From UBA7803 sp041686955 (GTDB lineage Bacteria > Pseudomonadota > Gammaproteobacteria > Pseudomonadales > Azotimanducaceae): a stretch of DNA of 56,807 nt. The DNA lies in NCBI GenBank assembly GCA_041686955.1, contig JAWLCV010000021.1, forward strand, positions 1-56,807, in the 5' to 3' direction. Every line of letters starts with the position of its first letter. The first letter of the stretch is position 1. Shown in pieces: positions 40,921 through 48,520 of the stretch. The notes beneath the pieces were generated by a model. That model did no database searches and was not told the origin of the DNA. It saw only the letters and a list, made by a program, of their open reading frames with translations. Made by a program: the position numbers and the translations under genes.

Positions 40921-42153
40921 ATGCGCTCACGTCCATTCCTCATGGCCTTGTTCGGCACCTTAACCTTCGGCGCGGCGGCGGCTCAAGAGCCGGAGTCCGC
41001 CGGGAGCGGGCTCGTCGCGGCACTCATCGACGGCGGCGACGCCGGTCTTTCGTTTCGCTATCGCTACGAGCACGTGAAGGACGACGCCTTCGCCGAGGAT
41101 GCCGACGCTTCGACCTTGCGCTCACGGTTGTGGTTCCAGTCCGGGACCTATCGCGACTTCGCCTTCCTGCTGGAAGCCGAGGACGTCCGGGAGATCGTGC
41201 TCGACGACTTCGACGCCGGTGCCGGCAACACTCCGGGCCGCAGCCGCTATCCGGTGGTCGCGGACCCCGAAGGCACGGAGGTCAATCAGGCCTACCTGGA
41301 CTATACGGGCGTCGAAGGTCTGCGGGCACGCCTCGGCCGCCAGCGCATCAACCTGGACGACCAGCGCTTCGTCGGCGGCGTGGGCTGGCGGCAGAACGAG
41401 CAGACGTACGACGCCCTGTCCGTGGACTGGGAGGGCCGCCGGGGGCGCATCTTCTATGCGCTGGTGGACAACGTGAACCGCGTGTTCGGCGAGGACGTGC
41501 CCGCCGGAGACCACCGTCAGGATCCCACCCACCTGCTCAATCTCGGCACCGATGTGGCTCATGTCGGACGGCTCACAGGCTATTTCTACGTCATCGACAA
41601 CGAGGACGAACCCGGCTTCTCCAGCCGCACCGCGGGCTTACGCCTGGAGGGCGAACGTCGGAACGCCCCCCTGGGCCCGAGCTGGCTCGCCGTCTACGCC
41701 CGACAGAGCGACTGGGCGGACAACCCGGTGAGCTACGACGCCGACTACTGGTACCTGAAGGCCGGCGTCGGGGGTGACGGCACGCGGCTGTCGCTCGGCT
41801 GGGAGGTGCTCACCGGCGCCACCGACGAGCCGGGCAGCGCCTTTCGCACGCCGCTCGCCACCCTGCACGCGTTCAACGGCTGGGCGGACCAATTCCTCAC
41901 CACCCCGGACGCGGGCCTGGAGGATCTCCATCTGATCATCGAGCGACGCGCCGGCGACTGGATCCTGGAAGGCCGCGCCCACCGCTTCGAGGCGGAAGAC
42001 GGCAGCGCCCGCTACGGCGAGGAGCTCGACCTGCGGCTGGGCCGGCGCCTGGGCCCGCACCTCCGCGCCGACCTGTTCGCCGCCCTGTTCGACGGCGACG
42101 ACGGCATGGAGGATGTGGCGAAAATTTGGGTGATGATCAGCGTGGAGCTGTGA
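40921..42153 (+). CDS. Alginate-export-like outer-membrane porin
   Basis: A 410-residue outer-membrane barrel protein of the alginate_exp type. The signal peptide is 'FLMALFGTLTFGAAAAQ'. Regular strands follow, including 'GLSFRYRYEHVKDDAFAEDA', 'FLLEAEDVREIVLDDFDAG', 'AYLDYTGVEGLRARLGRQRI' and 'DQRFVGGVGWRQNEQTYDAL'. That last block is a family hallmark. Acidic loops predominate. The ATG at 40921 fits the signal peptide better than the GTG at 40912. It is divergent from the TonB receptor/nirS pair. The exported or imported substrate is unknown; the family includes general porins as well as AlgE. Confidence 0.85.
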   Translation: MRSRPFLMALFGTLTFGAAAAQEPESAGSGLVAALIDGGDAGLSFRYRYEHVKDDAFAEDADASTLRSRLWFQSGTYRDFAFLLEAEDVREIVLDDFDAGAGNTPGRSRYPVVADPEGTEVNQAYLDYTGVEGLRARLGRQRINLDDQRFVGGVGWRQNEQTYDALSVDWEGRRGRIFYALVDNVNRVFGEDVPAGDHRQDPTHLLNLGTDVAHVGRLTGYFYVIDNEDEPGFSSRTAGLRLEGERRNAPLGPSWLAVYARQSDWADNPVSYDADYWYLKAGVGGDGTRLSLGWEVLTGATDEPGSAFRTPLATLHAFNGWADQFLTTPDAGLEDLHLIIERRAGDWILEGRAHRFEAEDGSARYGEELDLRLGRRLGPHLRADLFAALFDGDDGMEDVAKIWVMISVEL

Positions 42154-42160
42154 ATGGGCG

Positions 42161-42297
42161 TTTCGCTGTCCGCTGTCCGCTATCAGCAAGAAGCGTGTCG
42201 CCAGCGCGCGGCAACCCGGCTCTTGCCGAAAGCTGAAAGCTGAAAGCTGAAAGCTGATCGCCAGCGGAAAGCGGAAAGCGGACCGCGGACAGCGACG
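42161..42297. repeat. Heptad inverted-repeat element with GCTGAAA run between porin and nsrR
   Basis: The left arm (42161-42188) reads TTTCGCT, GTCCGCT, GTCCGCT, ATCAGCA. A core shared with 36477-36497 follows. Then come heptads GCCGAAA, three GCTGAAA and GCTGATC (42225-42259). The right arm AGCGGAA, AGCGGAA, AGCGGAC, CGCGGAC, AGCGACG (42263-42297) abuts the nsrR stop. It is the longest of the family here and holds two different heptad types. Confidence 0.85.
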
Positions 42298-42732
42298 CTA
42301 TCCCCTCACCCTCAACAACCTCTGCAACGGCTCCGGCTCCGCCACCAGATCCGCCAGGGTGTAGCGGTCGAGGACCGCGAGGAAGGCGTTCAGGGCCTCG
42401 GCTAGGACGTTCTTCAGCACGCACTCCGGCGTGATCACGCAGCGATTGTCCGGCCCGAAGCACTCCACCAGAGCCAGGTCGCTCTCCATGTCCCGGACGA
42501 CGCGGCCCACGTTGATCTTGCCGGGCGGCAGCCGCAGCCGCATGCCGCCTCCCTTCCCCCGCACGGTGTCGATGTAGCCTCGCCGGTTGAGCTCCTGTAC
42601 CACCTTCATCAGGTGATTGCGGGAGATGTCGTAGGCTTCCGCCACGGCCTGAATCGTGCCGAAGCCGTCCGGGCGCACCGCGAGGTAGACCAGCACCCGA
42701 AGGCTGTAATCGGTGTAGCGGGTCAGGCGCAT
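42298..42732 (-). CDS. nsrR: Rrf2-family NO-sensing repressor NsrR
   Basis: A 144-residue Rrf2 regulator. It starts 'MRLTRYTDYSLRVLVYLAV' and has the winged helix ('VAEAYDISRNHLMKVVQELN') and 'VRGKGGGMRLRLPPGKINVG'. The three cluster cysteines are C91, C98 and C104 in 'CFGPDNRCVITPECVL', spaced as in NsrR. The protein binds an iron-sulfur cluster that reacts with NO and releases repression of NO-defence genes. Its start overlaps the stop of ybaN by three bases. A globin of the nnrS-operon type is divergent from this unit, a sensible target. IscR is less likely, given the short length and cysteine pattern. Confidence 0.92.
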   Translation of the reverse strand: MRLTRYTDYSLRVLVYLAVRPDGFGTIQAVAEAYDISRNHLMKVVQELNRRGYIDTVRGKGGGMRLRLPPGKINVGRVVRDMESDLALVECFGPDNRCVITPECVLKNVLAEALNAFLAVLDRYTLADLVAEPEPLQRLLRVRG

Positions 42733-43106
42733 CAGGACGCCTCGGGTTCGGGGCGGCTCAGCAGAAAGCCCGCTACGGCGCACACCACCGCTGCCACGGC
42801 AAGTTTCGCGGCCAACGCATCGACGGTGAGAAGGGTGATGGTCAGGCTGACCGCCAGCATGGTCAGGGCCAGAACCTTCGCCCGCCACGACAGTGCCCCC
42901 TCCTGGCGCCACGCGCGCACGTGCGCCCCGAAGTGCGGATGCTCGAGGAGCCGCGCCTCGAGCTGCGGCGAGTGCCGCGATGCGGACCATGCAGCGATCA
43001 GCACGAACGGCGTGGTGGGCATCACCGGTAAAACCACTCCCAGAGCCGCGGCGCCGAGAGCGCCGGCGGTGACCAGACGGTACGCCAGCGTTCGCTCGAG
43101 CTTCAT
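42732..43106 (-). CDS. ybaN: YbaN/DUF454 inner-membrane protein
   Basis: A small membrane protein (124 residues) with the DUF454 motif 'GVVLPVMPTTPFVLIAAWSA' and 'HPHFGAHVRAWRQEGALSWR'. Three hydrophobic helices are present (about residues 10-40, 76-92 and 98-116). The ATG at 43106 has GGGAAG upstream. It is the first gene of a two-gene unit with nsrR. The function of DUF454 proteins is not established. In several bacteria they occur next to nitrogen-oxide or heme genes, which fits this context. Confidence 0.88.
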   Translation of the reverse strand: MKLERTLAYRLVTAGALGAAALGVVLPVMPTTPFVLIAAWSASRHSPQLEARLLEHPHFGAHVRAWRQEGALSWRAKVLALTMLAVSLTITLLTVDALAAKLAVAAVVCAVAGFLLSRPEPEAS

Positions 43107-43230
43107 GATCTTCCCACCAGAACCATCATTCACGGCGAATCTTATCAGGACCGGGCCGGCGCCGACAAAACAATCGGCTCGTATGGGCGGCGACTGAGCT
43201 AAGGGTTTCCCCGTAGTGAGGGTGCTTCGA

Positions 43231-43250
43231 ACAGGCATATAGAATGCTGT
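43231..43250. promoter_or_regulatory. Candidate operator between ybaN-nsrR and globin 2
   Basis: The 194-bp divergent gap holds ACAGGCATATAGAATGCTGT, where GCAT and ATGC half sites are five bases apart, flanked by ACA and TGT. It includes TATAGA, usable as a -10 for the globin gene. The GCAT...ATGC arrangement recalls NsrR-type operators, but the match is loose. No TTGAT-N4-ATCAA FNR/DNR site was seen in the gap. Confidence 0.35.
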
Positions 43251-43300
43251 TTTTGGAGCACTCGGGCACCCAAGCCCTTTCATTCACGGCCGGAGCTGTC

Positions 43301-43699
43301 ATGACCCAAGCCGATCCCGTCGTCACTTCCCTCGAGATCGCCGCCACCCTGTGCGACGACCTCTCGGGGCCGGTATACGCCCGCCACGCCAGCACGGCGC
43401 CGGATGTCCACGGCCTCATGAGCCACATGGATACCTACATGCGCGGCCGCATGCTGAACGACCTGCTCGCCCTGCTGATGACCGAGCCGGAAGAAATCGA
43501 CCCCGGTTACCTGAACTTCGAGGTGCAGTCCCATCAGGCGTATGGCGTCACCCCGGCCATGTTCCGGCCGCTGCTGGAGTGCGCCCGCGATGCGGTGGCC
43601 GACCTGCTCGGTGAACGTTGGACGCCGTCCATGAAGACCGCCTGGGACAGCCGGATCAGTGCCCTCGATGGCCGGATAGCCAAGGCGGCGAACGCCTGA
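43301..43699 (+). CDS. Globin-like protein (copy 2, opposite nsrR)
   Basis: A 132-residue paralogue of the globin at 32953. Shared features are 'LMSHMDTYMRGRMLNDLLAL' (LMSH-x-D-x-YM-x-GRM), 'GYLNFEVQSHQAYGVTP' with probable proximal His78, 'FRPLLECARDAVADLLGERW' and 'AWDSRISAL'. No reductase or other domain is attached. The ATG at 43301 has CGGAG upstream. It is divergent from ybaN-nsrR, so NsrR-controlled expression in response to NO is likely. A role as an NO-binding or NO-dioxygenating globin is inference. The heme pocket needs modelling because the distal residues are not obvious by eye. Confidence 0.78.
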   Translation: MTQADPVVTSLEIAATLCDDLSGPVYARHASTAPDVHGLMSHMDTYMRGRMLNDLLALLMTEPEEIDPGYLNFEVQSHQAYGVTPAMFRPLLECARDAVADLLGERWTPSMKTAWDSRISALDGRIAKAANA

Positions 43700-43706
43700 G
43701 GCCGCT

Positions 43707-44318
43707 TCAGCCGGCGGGGCCGCCGGCTGCCGGGGTGTGACGCGGGAAGCTCGCGAACACGCGTCGAATCGCCTCGTCCACGTCCTCCGGGCGGTAGGTG
43801 AAGTCGCCTTCCCGGAGCCGGCGTTGAGCGATGCCTTCCCAGACGAGCTGGTTGCGCTCGGCGTCCACCACGTCCACGTGCAGGCTGCCTTCGGTGTACT
43901 GCCGCACGTCGGTCTCGTAGCCGAGCCAGACGCCGTAGCGGCTGTGGAACGTGCCGTAGCGGACGCCCACCCCCGGCCGGCTCATACCTTCGACCACTTC
44001 CCGGGTGGCCACGAAGAAATTGACCCGCAGGTCCGCGCCTTCCTCGACGTACCGGTAGCCCAGTGACTCGAGCTCCCGGCGCGCGTGGCGCTTCAGGTTC
44101 TGGCTGAGCACCGTCACCGTCCCGTCCTGGCGATCGGTTCCCAGTGGCTGCTGGAAGGTGAAGGTATCGTACTCGCTGAAATCCGCCTGGGGATCCCGGG
44201 CCACCTCCACCCGCGGCGCGCCGGCACAGCCCGCCAGCGCCACCGCTACTAGTGCCAGCAGCCAAAGGCGCCAGGAGCCGAGCCGCGGCGCCGTGGAATC
44301 AAACGAATCGGTTTTCAT
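43707..44318 (-). CDS. DUF4136 lipoprotein
   Basis: A 203-residue lipoprotein with lipobox 'LAGC' after a hydrophobic signal, anchored to the membrane on the periplasmic side. The DUF4136 pattern is visible: 'DPQADFSEYDTFTF', 'RRELESLGYRYVEEGADLRV', 'GTLHVDVVDA'-like 'EGSLHVDVVDAERNQLVWEG' and 'VDEAIRRVFASFP'. The ATG at 44318 follows a strong GGAGGAAATCG; another ATG lies five codons upstream. The gene begins inside the last 20 bases of the cytochrome b gene. Function of the family is unknown; members often sit in envelope-stress clusters. Confidence 0.88.
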   Translation of the reverse strand: MKTDSFDSTAPRLGSWRLWLLALVAVALAGCAGAPRVEVARDPQADFSEYDTFTFQQPLGTDRQDGTVTVLSQNLKRHARRELESLGYRYVEEGADLRVNFFVATREVVEGMSRPGVGVRYGTFHSRYGVWLGYETDVRQYTEGSLHVDVVDAERNQLVWEGIAQRRLREGDFTYRPEDVDEAIRRVFASFPRHTPAAGGPAG

Positions 44319-45066
44319 CGATTTCCTCCACATCGACGTCCACGGGCTCGCGGTCCAGCACCTTGCGACCGGTGAACATGGCCGATACCAACGCTCCGCC
44401 CTCCCAGAGCTCCGTGAACACCACGGCTGCGATGTGGATCCCCACCAGAACCAGAATCACGTAGAACAGAATCTCGTGGGTCTCGATGAACGGCCCGCGA
44501 AGCCCGCGCATGGCGTCGAAAGCGGCGGCGTCCACCAGGTCCGGGCGGTACGGAACGAGCTCGGCGGGATCGATGCCCGGTGCCGCGATCCACTCGGCGA
44601 TCCACGCCCCGAACGGCGGGTAGAAGACGTCGGTGCCGGCCAGCACCAGGCCGGAGAGTCCTTGAACCAGAAGCACCAGGAGCATCAGGGTGATGAACAT
44701 GCGTCCCAACGGATTGTGGCCCACGTACACCTGCGGCCGCGCGGACAGCAGCGCCACCACGTACTCCCGCGCCCGCTTCAGATAATCGCGGCCACCGGGC
44801 AGAAACGCCCGCCAGCGTGCCCACCGGTTTCCCAGAAACGCCCACAGCAGCCGCCACAGGAGGTTCAGCAGGAACACGTAACCGACCCACACGTGAATGG
44901 TCTTGAGCAGCACCTTGCCGTCGTTGTCCACGCCCAGAGCGCCCCCGTACATGATGACGAGGCCCACGCCGACCAGAGCCAGCACGGACAGAAAATTGAT
45001 CCAGTGAAACCACCGCGTGGTGGCATCCCAGACGCGGACGGAGACGAATCTTCGGTGGTCGGTCAA
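44299..45066 (-). CDS. Cytochrome b561-type membrane protein
   Basis: A 255-residue di-heme cytochrome b of the b561/Ni-Fe-hydrogenase b-subunit family. It has four membrane helices, with likely heme histidines in 'TTRWFHWINFLSV', 'KTIHVWVGYVFLLNLLWR' and 'ETHEILFYVILVLVGIH'. The start is TTG at 45066 behind a textbook AGGAGGAACCG. Such proteins pass electrons between quinol and a periplasmic partner. Here no c-type cytochrome, hydrogenase or molybdoenzyme gene is adjacent. The next genes are a DUF4136 lipoprotein (20-base overlap) and, upstream, a crotonase. Confidence 0.9.
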   Translation of the reverse strand: MTDHRRFVSVRVWDATTRWFHWINFLSVLALVGVGLVIMYGGALGVDNDGKVLLKTIHVWVGYVFLLNLLWRLLWAFLGNRWARWRAFLPGGRDYLKRAREYVVALLSARPQVYVGHNPLGRMFITLMLLVLLVQGLSGLVLAGTDVFYPPFGAWIAEWIAAPGIDPAELVPYRPDLVDAAAFDAMRGLRGPFIETHEILFYVILVLVGIHIAAVVFTELWEGGALVSAMFTGRKVLDREPVDVDVEEIDENRFV

Positions 45067-45119
45067 CGGTTCCTCCTGAAGAGTGCTGCGGTGGTGAACG
45101 GCGGACTGCCGGCGGGCGG

Positions 45120-45902
45120 CTACACTCCGGTGAACTTCGCGTCCCGACGCTCGAGGAACGCCGCCACCCCTTCCTGGTGGTCGTAGCTCTTGAAGCATTC
45201 GGCGAGGGCCTGGGTGTGGCGCTGCATGTGTGCGCCCACGTCGGACCCCAGCCCTTCGTAGACCAGGGCCTTGATGCGGGCATGGGAGAACGGCGAACCC
45301 TTGAGGATCGCCTCCGCCAGGGCTCGGGCCTCCGAGCGCAGGGACTCCGGCGCCACCACCGCCTCCACGTAACCGATGGCCAGCGCCTGCTCGGCGTTCA
45401 GGAACTCACCGGTGTACAGGAGCCGAAGCGCCCGCGAGGGACCGATGATCCTGGGCAGCAGCCAGCTCCCGGCGCCGGTATCCGGCACCAGGCCGCGGTG
45501 GGCGAAGTTCCAGGCGAACCGCGCGTTGGGCGTGGCCAGGCGAATGTCGCACTGAGAGGTGAACTCCGCGCCCATCCCCACGGCCGGCCCGTCCACGGCG
45601 GCGATCACGGGCTTGGGGCATTCCACCAGGGGCCACCAGCGATCCCGCTCCTCGGCGCTGCCGCGAAGGCCCCGCTCTTCGCCGGGCACGGTGGCCAGGT
45701 CGGAGAGATCGGTTCCCGCGCAGAACGCGCCCGGCACCCCCGTCAGGATCACCACCCTGGCGGCGGGATCGCCGCCGGCGCGGCGCACCACCTCGATGAA
45801 GTTGGACAGCATGACGTAGGTCATGGCGTTCTTCTTCTCGGGGCGGTCGATGGTGATGGTGGCGATGCCGTCCTCGACCTCGTAGAGAATGTGATCCGAC
45901 AT
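45120..45902 (-). CDS. Enoyl-CoA hydratase/isomerase (crotonase) family protein
   Basis: A 260-residue crotonase-fold protein. It begins 'ILYEVEDGIATITIDRPEKK'. The oxyanion-hole segments are 'GAFCAGTDLSDL' and 'VDGPAVGMGAEF'. In ordinary hydratases a catalytic Glu lies in a QPE-type motif before the GxxPxxG segment; here the corresponding stretch reads 'ARFAWNFAHRGLVPDTG'. The protein may therefore be an isomerase, hydrolase or another crotonase activity rather than a classical hydratase. The ATG at 45902 is chosen by family alignment. It probably serves acyl-CoA or branched-chain catabolism with the acyl-CoA dehydrogenase and bkd genes. Confidence 0.88.
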   Translation of the reverse strand: MSDHILYEVEDGIATITIDRPEKKNAMTYVMLSNFIEVVRRAGGDPAARVVILTGVPGAFCAGTDLSDLATVPGEERGLRGSAEERDRWWPLVECPKPVIAAVDGPAVGMGAEFTSQCDIRLATPNARFAWNFAHRGLVPDTGAGSWLLPRIIGPSRALRLLYTGEFLNAEQALAIGYVEAVVAPESLRSEARALAEAILKGSPFSHARIKALVYEGLGSDVGAHMQRHTQALAECFKSYDHQEGVAAFLERRDAKFTGV

Positions 45903-45965
45903 GACGTTGCGACCTCGTGTTGCCCGGACGCCACTATACCCGGCGCGCACCGGGCACGACATCCG

Positions 45966-48410
45966 TCAGGGCTCGTCCTTCAGGCCGCGCCGCTCGCGCC
46001 GGGCCCTTGCCAGCGCCTGCACGCGATCGGCGATGGCGGCGTTGGCGGTGTCGGCCGGGAAGCGGCCCTGCGGGTCGGCCCGTCCCGCCGGAAGGCCGGT
46101 GAAGAGCTCCAGCGCCTCGTCGATGGTGGTCACCGCATGAACGGCGAACCGCTCCTGGGCCACGGCCTCCACCACGTCCCGCCGCAGCATCAGATGGTTC
46201 ACGTTCGACTCGGGTATCACCACACCCTGGGATCCGTCCAGCTCCCGGGCCCGGCACAGATCGAAGAACCCCTCGATCTTCTCGTTGACGCCGCCGATGG
46301 CCTGAATGCGCCCGTGCTGATCCACCGATCCGGTGATCGCCAGCCCCTGCCGCACGGGAATTTTCGCGATGGCCGACAACAGCGCCACCAGCTCGCCGGC
46401 CGCCGCGCTGTCGCCCTCCACGCCGCCGTAGCTCTGCTCGAACACCAGGCTCGCCGACAGCGACAGGGGGTGCTCGCCGACATAGCGGCCGATGAGGAAG
46501 CCGGAAAGGATCAGTACCCCCTTGGAATGGAGGGGGCCGCCGAGCTTCGTCTCCCGTTCGATGTCCACCACCTTGCCGGAGCCCGCCGCCACCCGGGCGG
46601 TGATCCGGCTCGGCCGGCCGAAGGCGTAGTCACCGAGCGTGATCACCGACAGGCCGTTCACCTGGCCCACCCGCTCGCCCGTGGTATCCACCAGCAGGGT
46701 GTCTTCCAGCACCTCTTCCTGCAGCCGTTCCCGCAGCCGGCTCGAGCGGCGCACCCGGGCGTCGATGGCGCACTGGACGTCGGCCGCCTCAACCAGACCG
46801 TTGGCGCGGCCGTTCAGCCGGGCGCAGTAGCTGGCCTCCCGCATGAGATCGGCGATGCGGCGGACCTCCGCGGACAGCTTGCCGCTGTGCCCGGCGATCC
46901 GGGCGCTTTCCTCGACCAGCCGCGCTACCGCACCGGGAGCCAACGGTTTCAGCGACTCCTGACGCGCGATGGTGCCCAGAAGCTGCGCCATCAGCAGGTT
47001 GCCCTCGCGGTCGCGCGGCATGCGGTCGTCGAAATCCGCCGCCACCCGGAACAGCTCGTCGAACTCGGGATCCATGGCTTGCAGCGCGTAGTACAACCCG
47101 CGGTCGCCGATCAGCACCACCTTGGTATCCAGGCGGATGGGTTCCGGCTCCAGGGTCGCCGTGCGGATGCTGACGTATGCCTGTCCCATGGGCTCGATGC
47201 GGATTTCCCGGCTCTTCAGCGCCTGCTTGAGGGCCTCCCAGGCGAACGGCTGCATCAGCACCTTGCGCGCGTCGATCACCAGGTAGCCGCCGTTGGCGCG
47301 GTGCAGGGCGCCGCCCTTGATGAGCGTGAAATCCGTCACCAGCGCACCCATCTGCGCCAGGTACTCCGCCTCACCGATGAGGTTCTGATAAGTGGGGTGC
47401 TCCTCGAAGACCAGCGGCGCCCCCTCCACCCCGCGGTGGTCCACCAGCACGTTCACGGCGTAGCGCTGCCGGGTGGGGGAATCCCGGGTCGCCATGGTGC
47501 CGAACGAGCGGACGGCGCCTTCCGGCACCGGCCGCCCCGGCTCCCCGGACCCGCGCGCGTCGGTCTCGCCGACGAACAGCTGCACGTTGTCCAGAATGTC
47601 CGCGCGCACCCGCTCGAGATGCGCCACCACGTGGGGCTCCCCGTCATACTTGCCGATCAGGTCGTTCATCAGCCCGCCCACCGCCCGAGCCGCCGCGTCC
47701 CGGTCCAGGGCCTCGATTTCCGCGCGGATGCGCCGCACCACCTGGGGCATGTCCTGCATCGCCTCCTGCAGCTCCTGGCCGATCTCCTCGCTCACGTTCT
47801 GCAGGCGCTCCTGTTCCTCCGCGGGAAGGCGCTCCACCTCGTCCGGCTCCATGGGCCGCCCGTCGCGCAGCGGCGTGAAGGTGATGCCTTGCGGGGTGCG
47901 GCCGATGGCGAGCCCCTTCTCCCGCGCTTTTTCCTGAATCCGCTCCAGGCGCTCGGCCTGCTCCCTGCCGAGCGCCTCCTCGATGCCCTGCCGGCGGCGG
48001 CGGTAGTCGTCGCTTTCGAAGGTGGCGGCGAGCGTGGTGTGCGCCTCGTCCACCAGCCGTTCCATGTCGCGGGAGAAGTCGCAGCCGCGGCCCCCGGGCA
48101 GCGCCAGGGCATGGGGCTTACGCGGCTCGGCGAAGTTGTTGACGTAGCACCAGTCCGACGCCTGCGCCCCGTCCCGGCTGCGCGCCATGAGAAAGCGACG
48201 CACGAAGCTGTGCTTGCCGGTGCCGGGCGGCCCCAGCACGAACAGGTTGTAGCCCGGAACGTCCATCTCCACTGCGAAGCGCACCGCTTCCACGGCCCGG
48301 GCCTGGCCCACCATTTCGCTGAAATCGTCGAGCTCCGCCGTGGAGGCGAACTGGAACTGGGCTGGGTCGCACGGATGAAAGATCTGCTCCGGATCGAGTC
48401 GTCGCGCCAA
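45966..48410 (-). CDS. Lon-like ATP-dependent protease (AAA + Lon proteolytic domain)
   Basis: An 814-residue LonB/YcbZ-type protease. The N-terminal region starts 'ARRLDPEQIFHPCDPAQF'. A Walker A ('LGPPGTGKHSF', about residues 60-70) is separated from the rest of the AAA fold by a long coiled-coil insert (about 115-275). The C-terminal Lon domain has the Ser/Lys dyad in 'VEGDSAAAGELVALLSAIA' and 'GVNEKIEGFFDLC'. The TTG at 48410 has AGGAG seven bases upstream and matches the family N-terminus. An in-frame ATG at 48488 would add 26 residues. It is divergent from the PCMT-esterase fusion. It should degrade or remodel damaged cytoplasmic proteins. Confidence 0.9.
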   Translation of the reverse strand: MARRLDPEQIFHPCDPAQFQFASTAELDDFSEMVGQARAVEAVRFAVEMDVPGYNLFVLGPPGTGKHSFVRRFLMARSRDGAQASDWCYVNNFAEPRKPHALALPGGRGCDFSRDMERLVDEAHTTLAATFESDDYRRRRQGIEEALGREQAERLERIQEKAREKGLAIGRTPQGITFTPLRDGRPMEPDEVERLPAEEQERLQNVSEEIGQELQEAMQDMPQVVRRIRAEIEALDRDAAARAVGGLMNDLIGKYDGEPHVVAHLERVRADILDNVQLFVGETDARGSGEPGRPVPEGAVRSFGTMATRDSPTRQRYAVNVLVDHRGVEGAPLVFEEHPTYQNLIGEAEYLAQMGALVTDFTLIKGGALHRANGGYLVIDARKVLMQPFAWEALKQALKSREIRIEPMGQAYVSIRTATLEPEPIRLDTKVVLIGDRGLYYALQAMDPEFDELFRVAADFDDRMPRDREGNLLMAQLLGTIARQESLKPLAPGAVARLVEESARIAGHSGKLSAEVRRIADLMREASYCARLNGRANGLVEAADVQCAIDARVRRSSRLRERLQEEVLEDTLLVDTTGERVGQVNGLSVITLGDYAFGRPSRITARVAAGSGKVVDIERETKLGGPLHSKGVLILSGFLIGRYVGEHPLSLSASLVFEQSYGGVEGDSAAAGELVALLSAIAKIPVRQGLAITGSVDQHGRIQAIGGVNEKIEGFFDLCRARELDGSQGVVIPESNVNHLMLRRDVVEAVAQERFAVHAVTTIDEALELFTGLPAGRADPQGRFPADTANAAIADRVQALARARRERRGLKDEP

Positions 48411-48520
48411 GACGGGGCTCCTGCTGGCATGTGCCGCGTGTGGATTCAAGAAGCATGCCGCGTCCCGATGGTGGACCGGCCTTTGCATGACCAGCCTCAG
48501 CCCGGGGTAACGAGGTGCCC

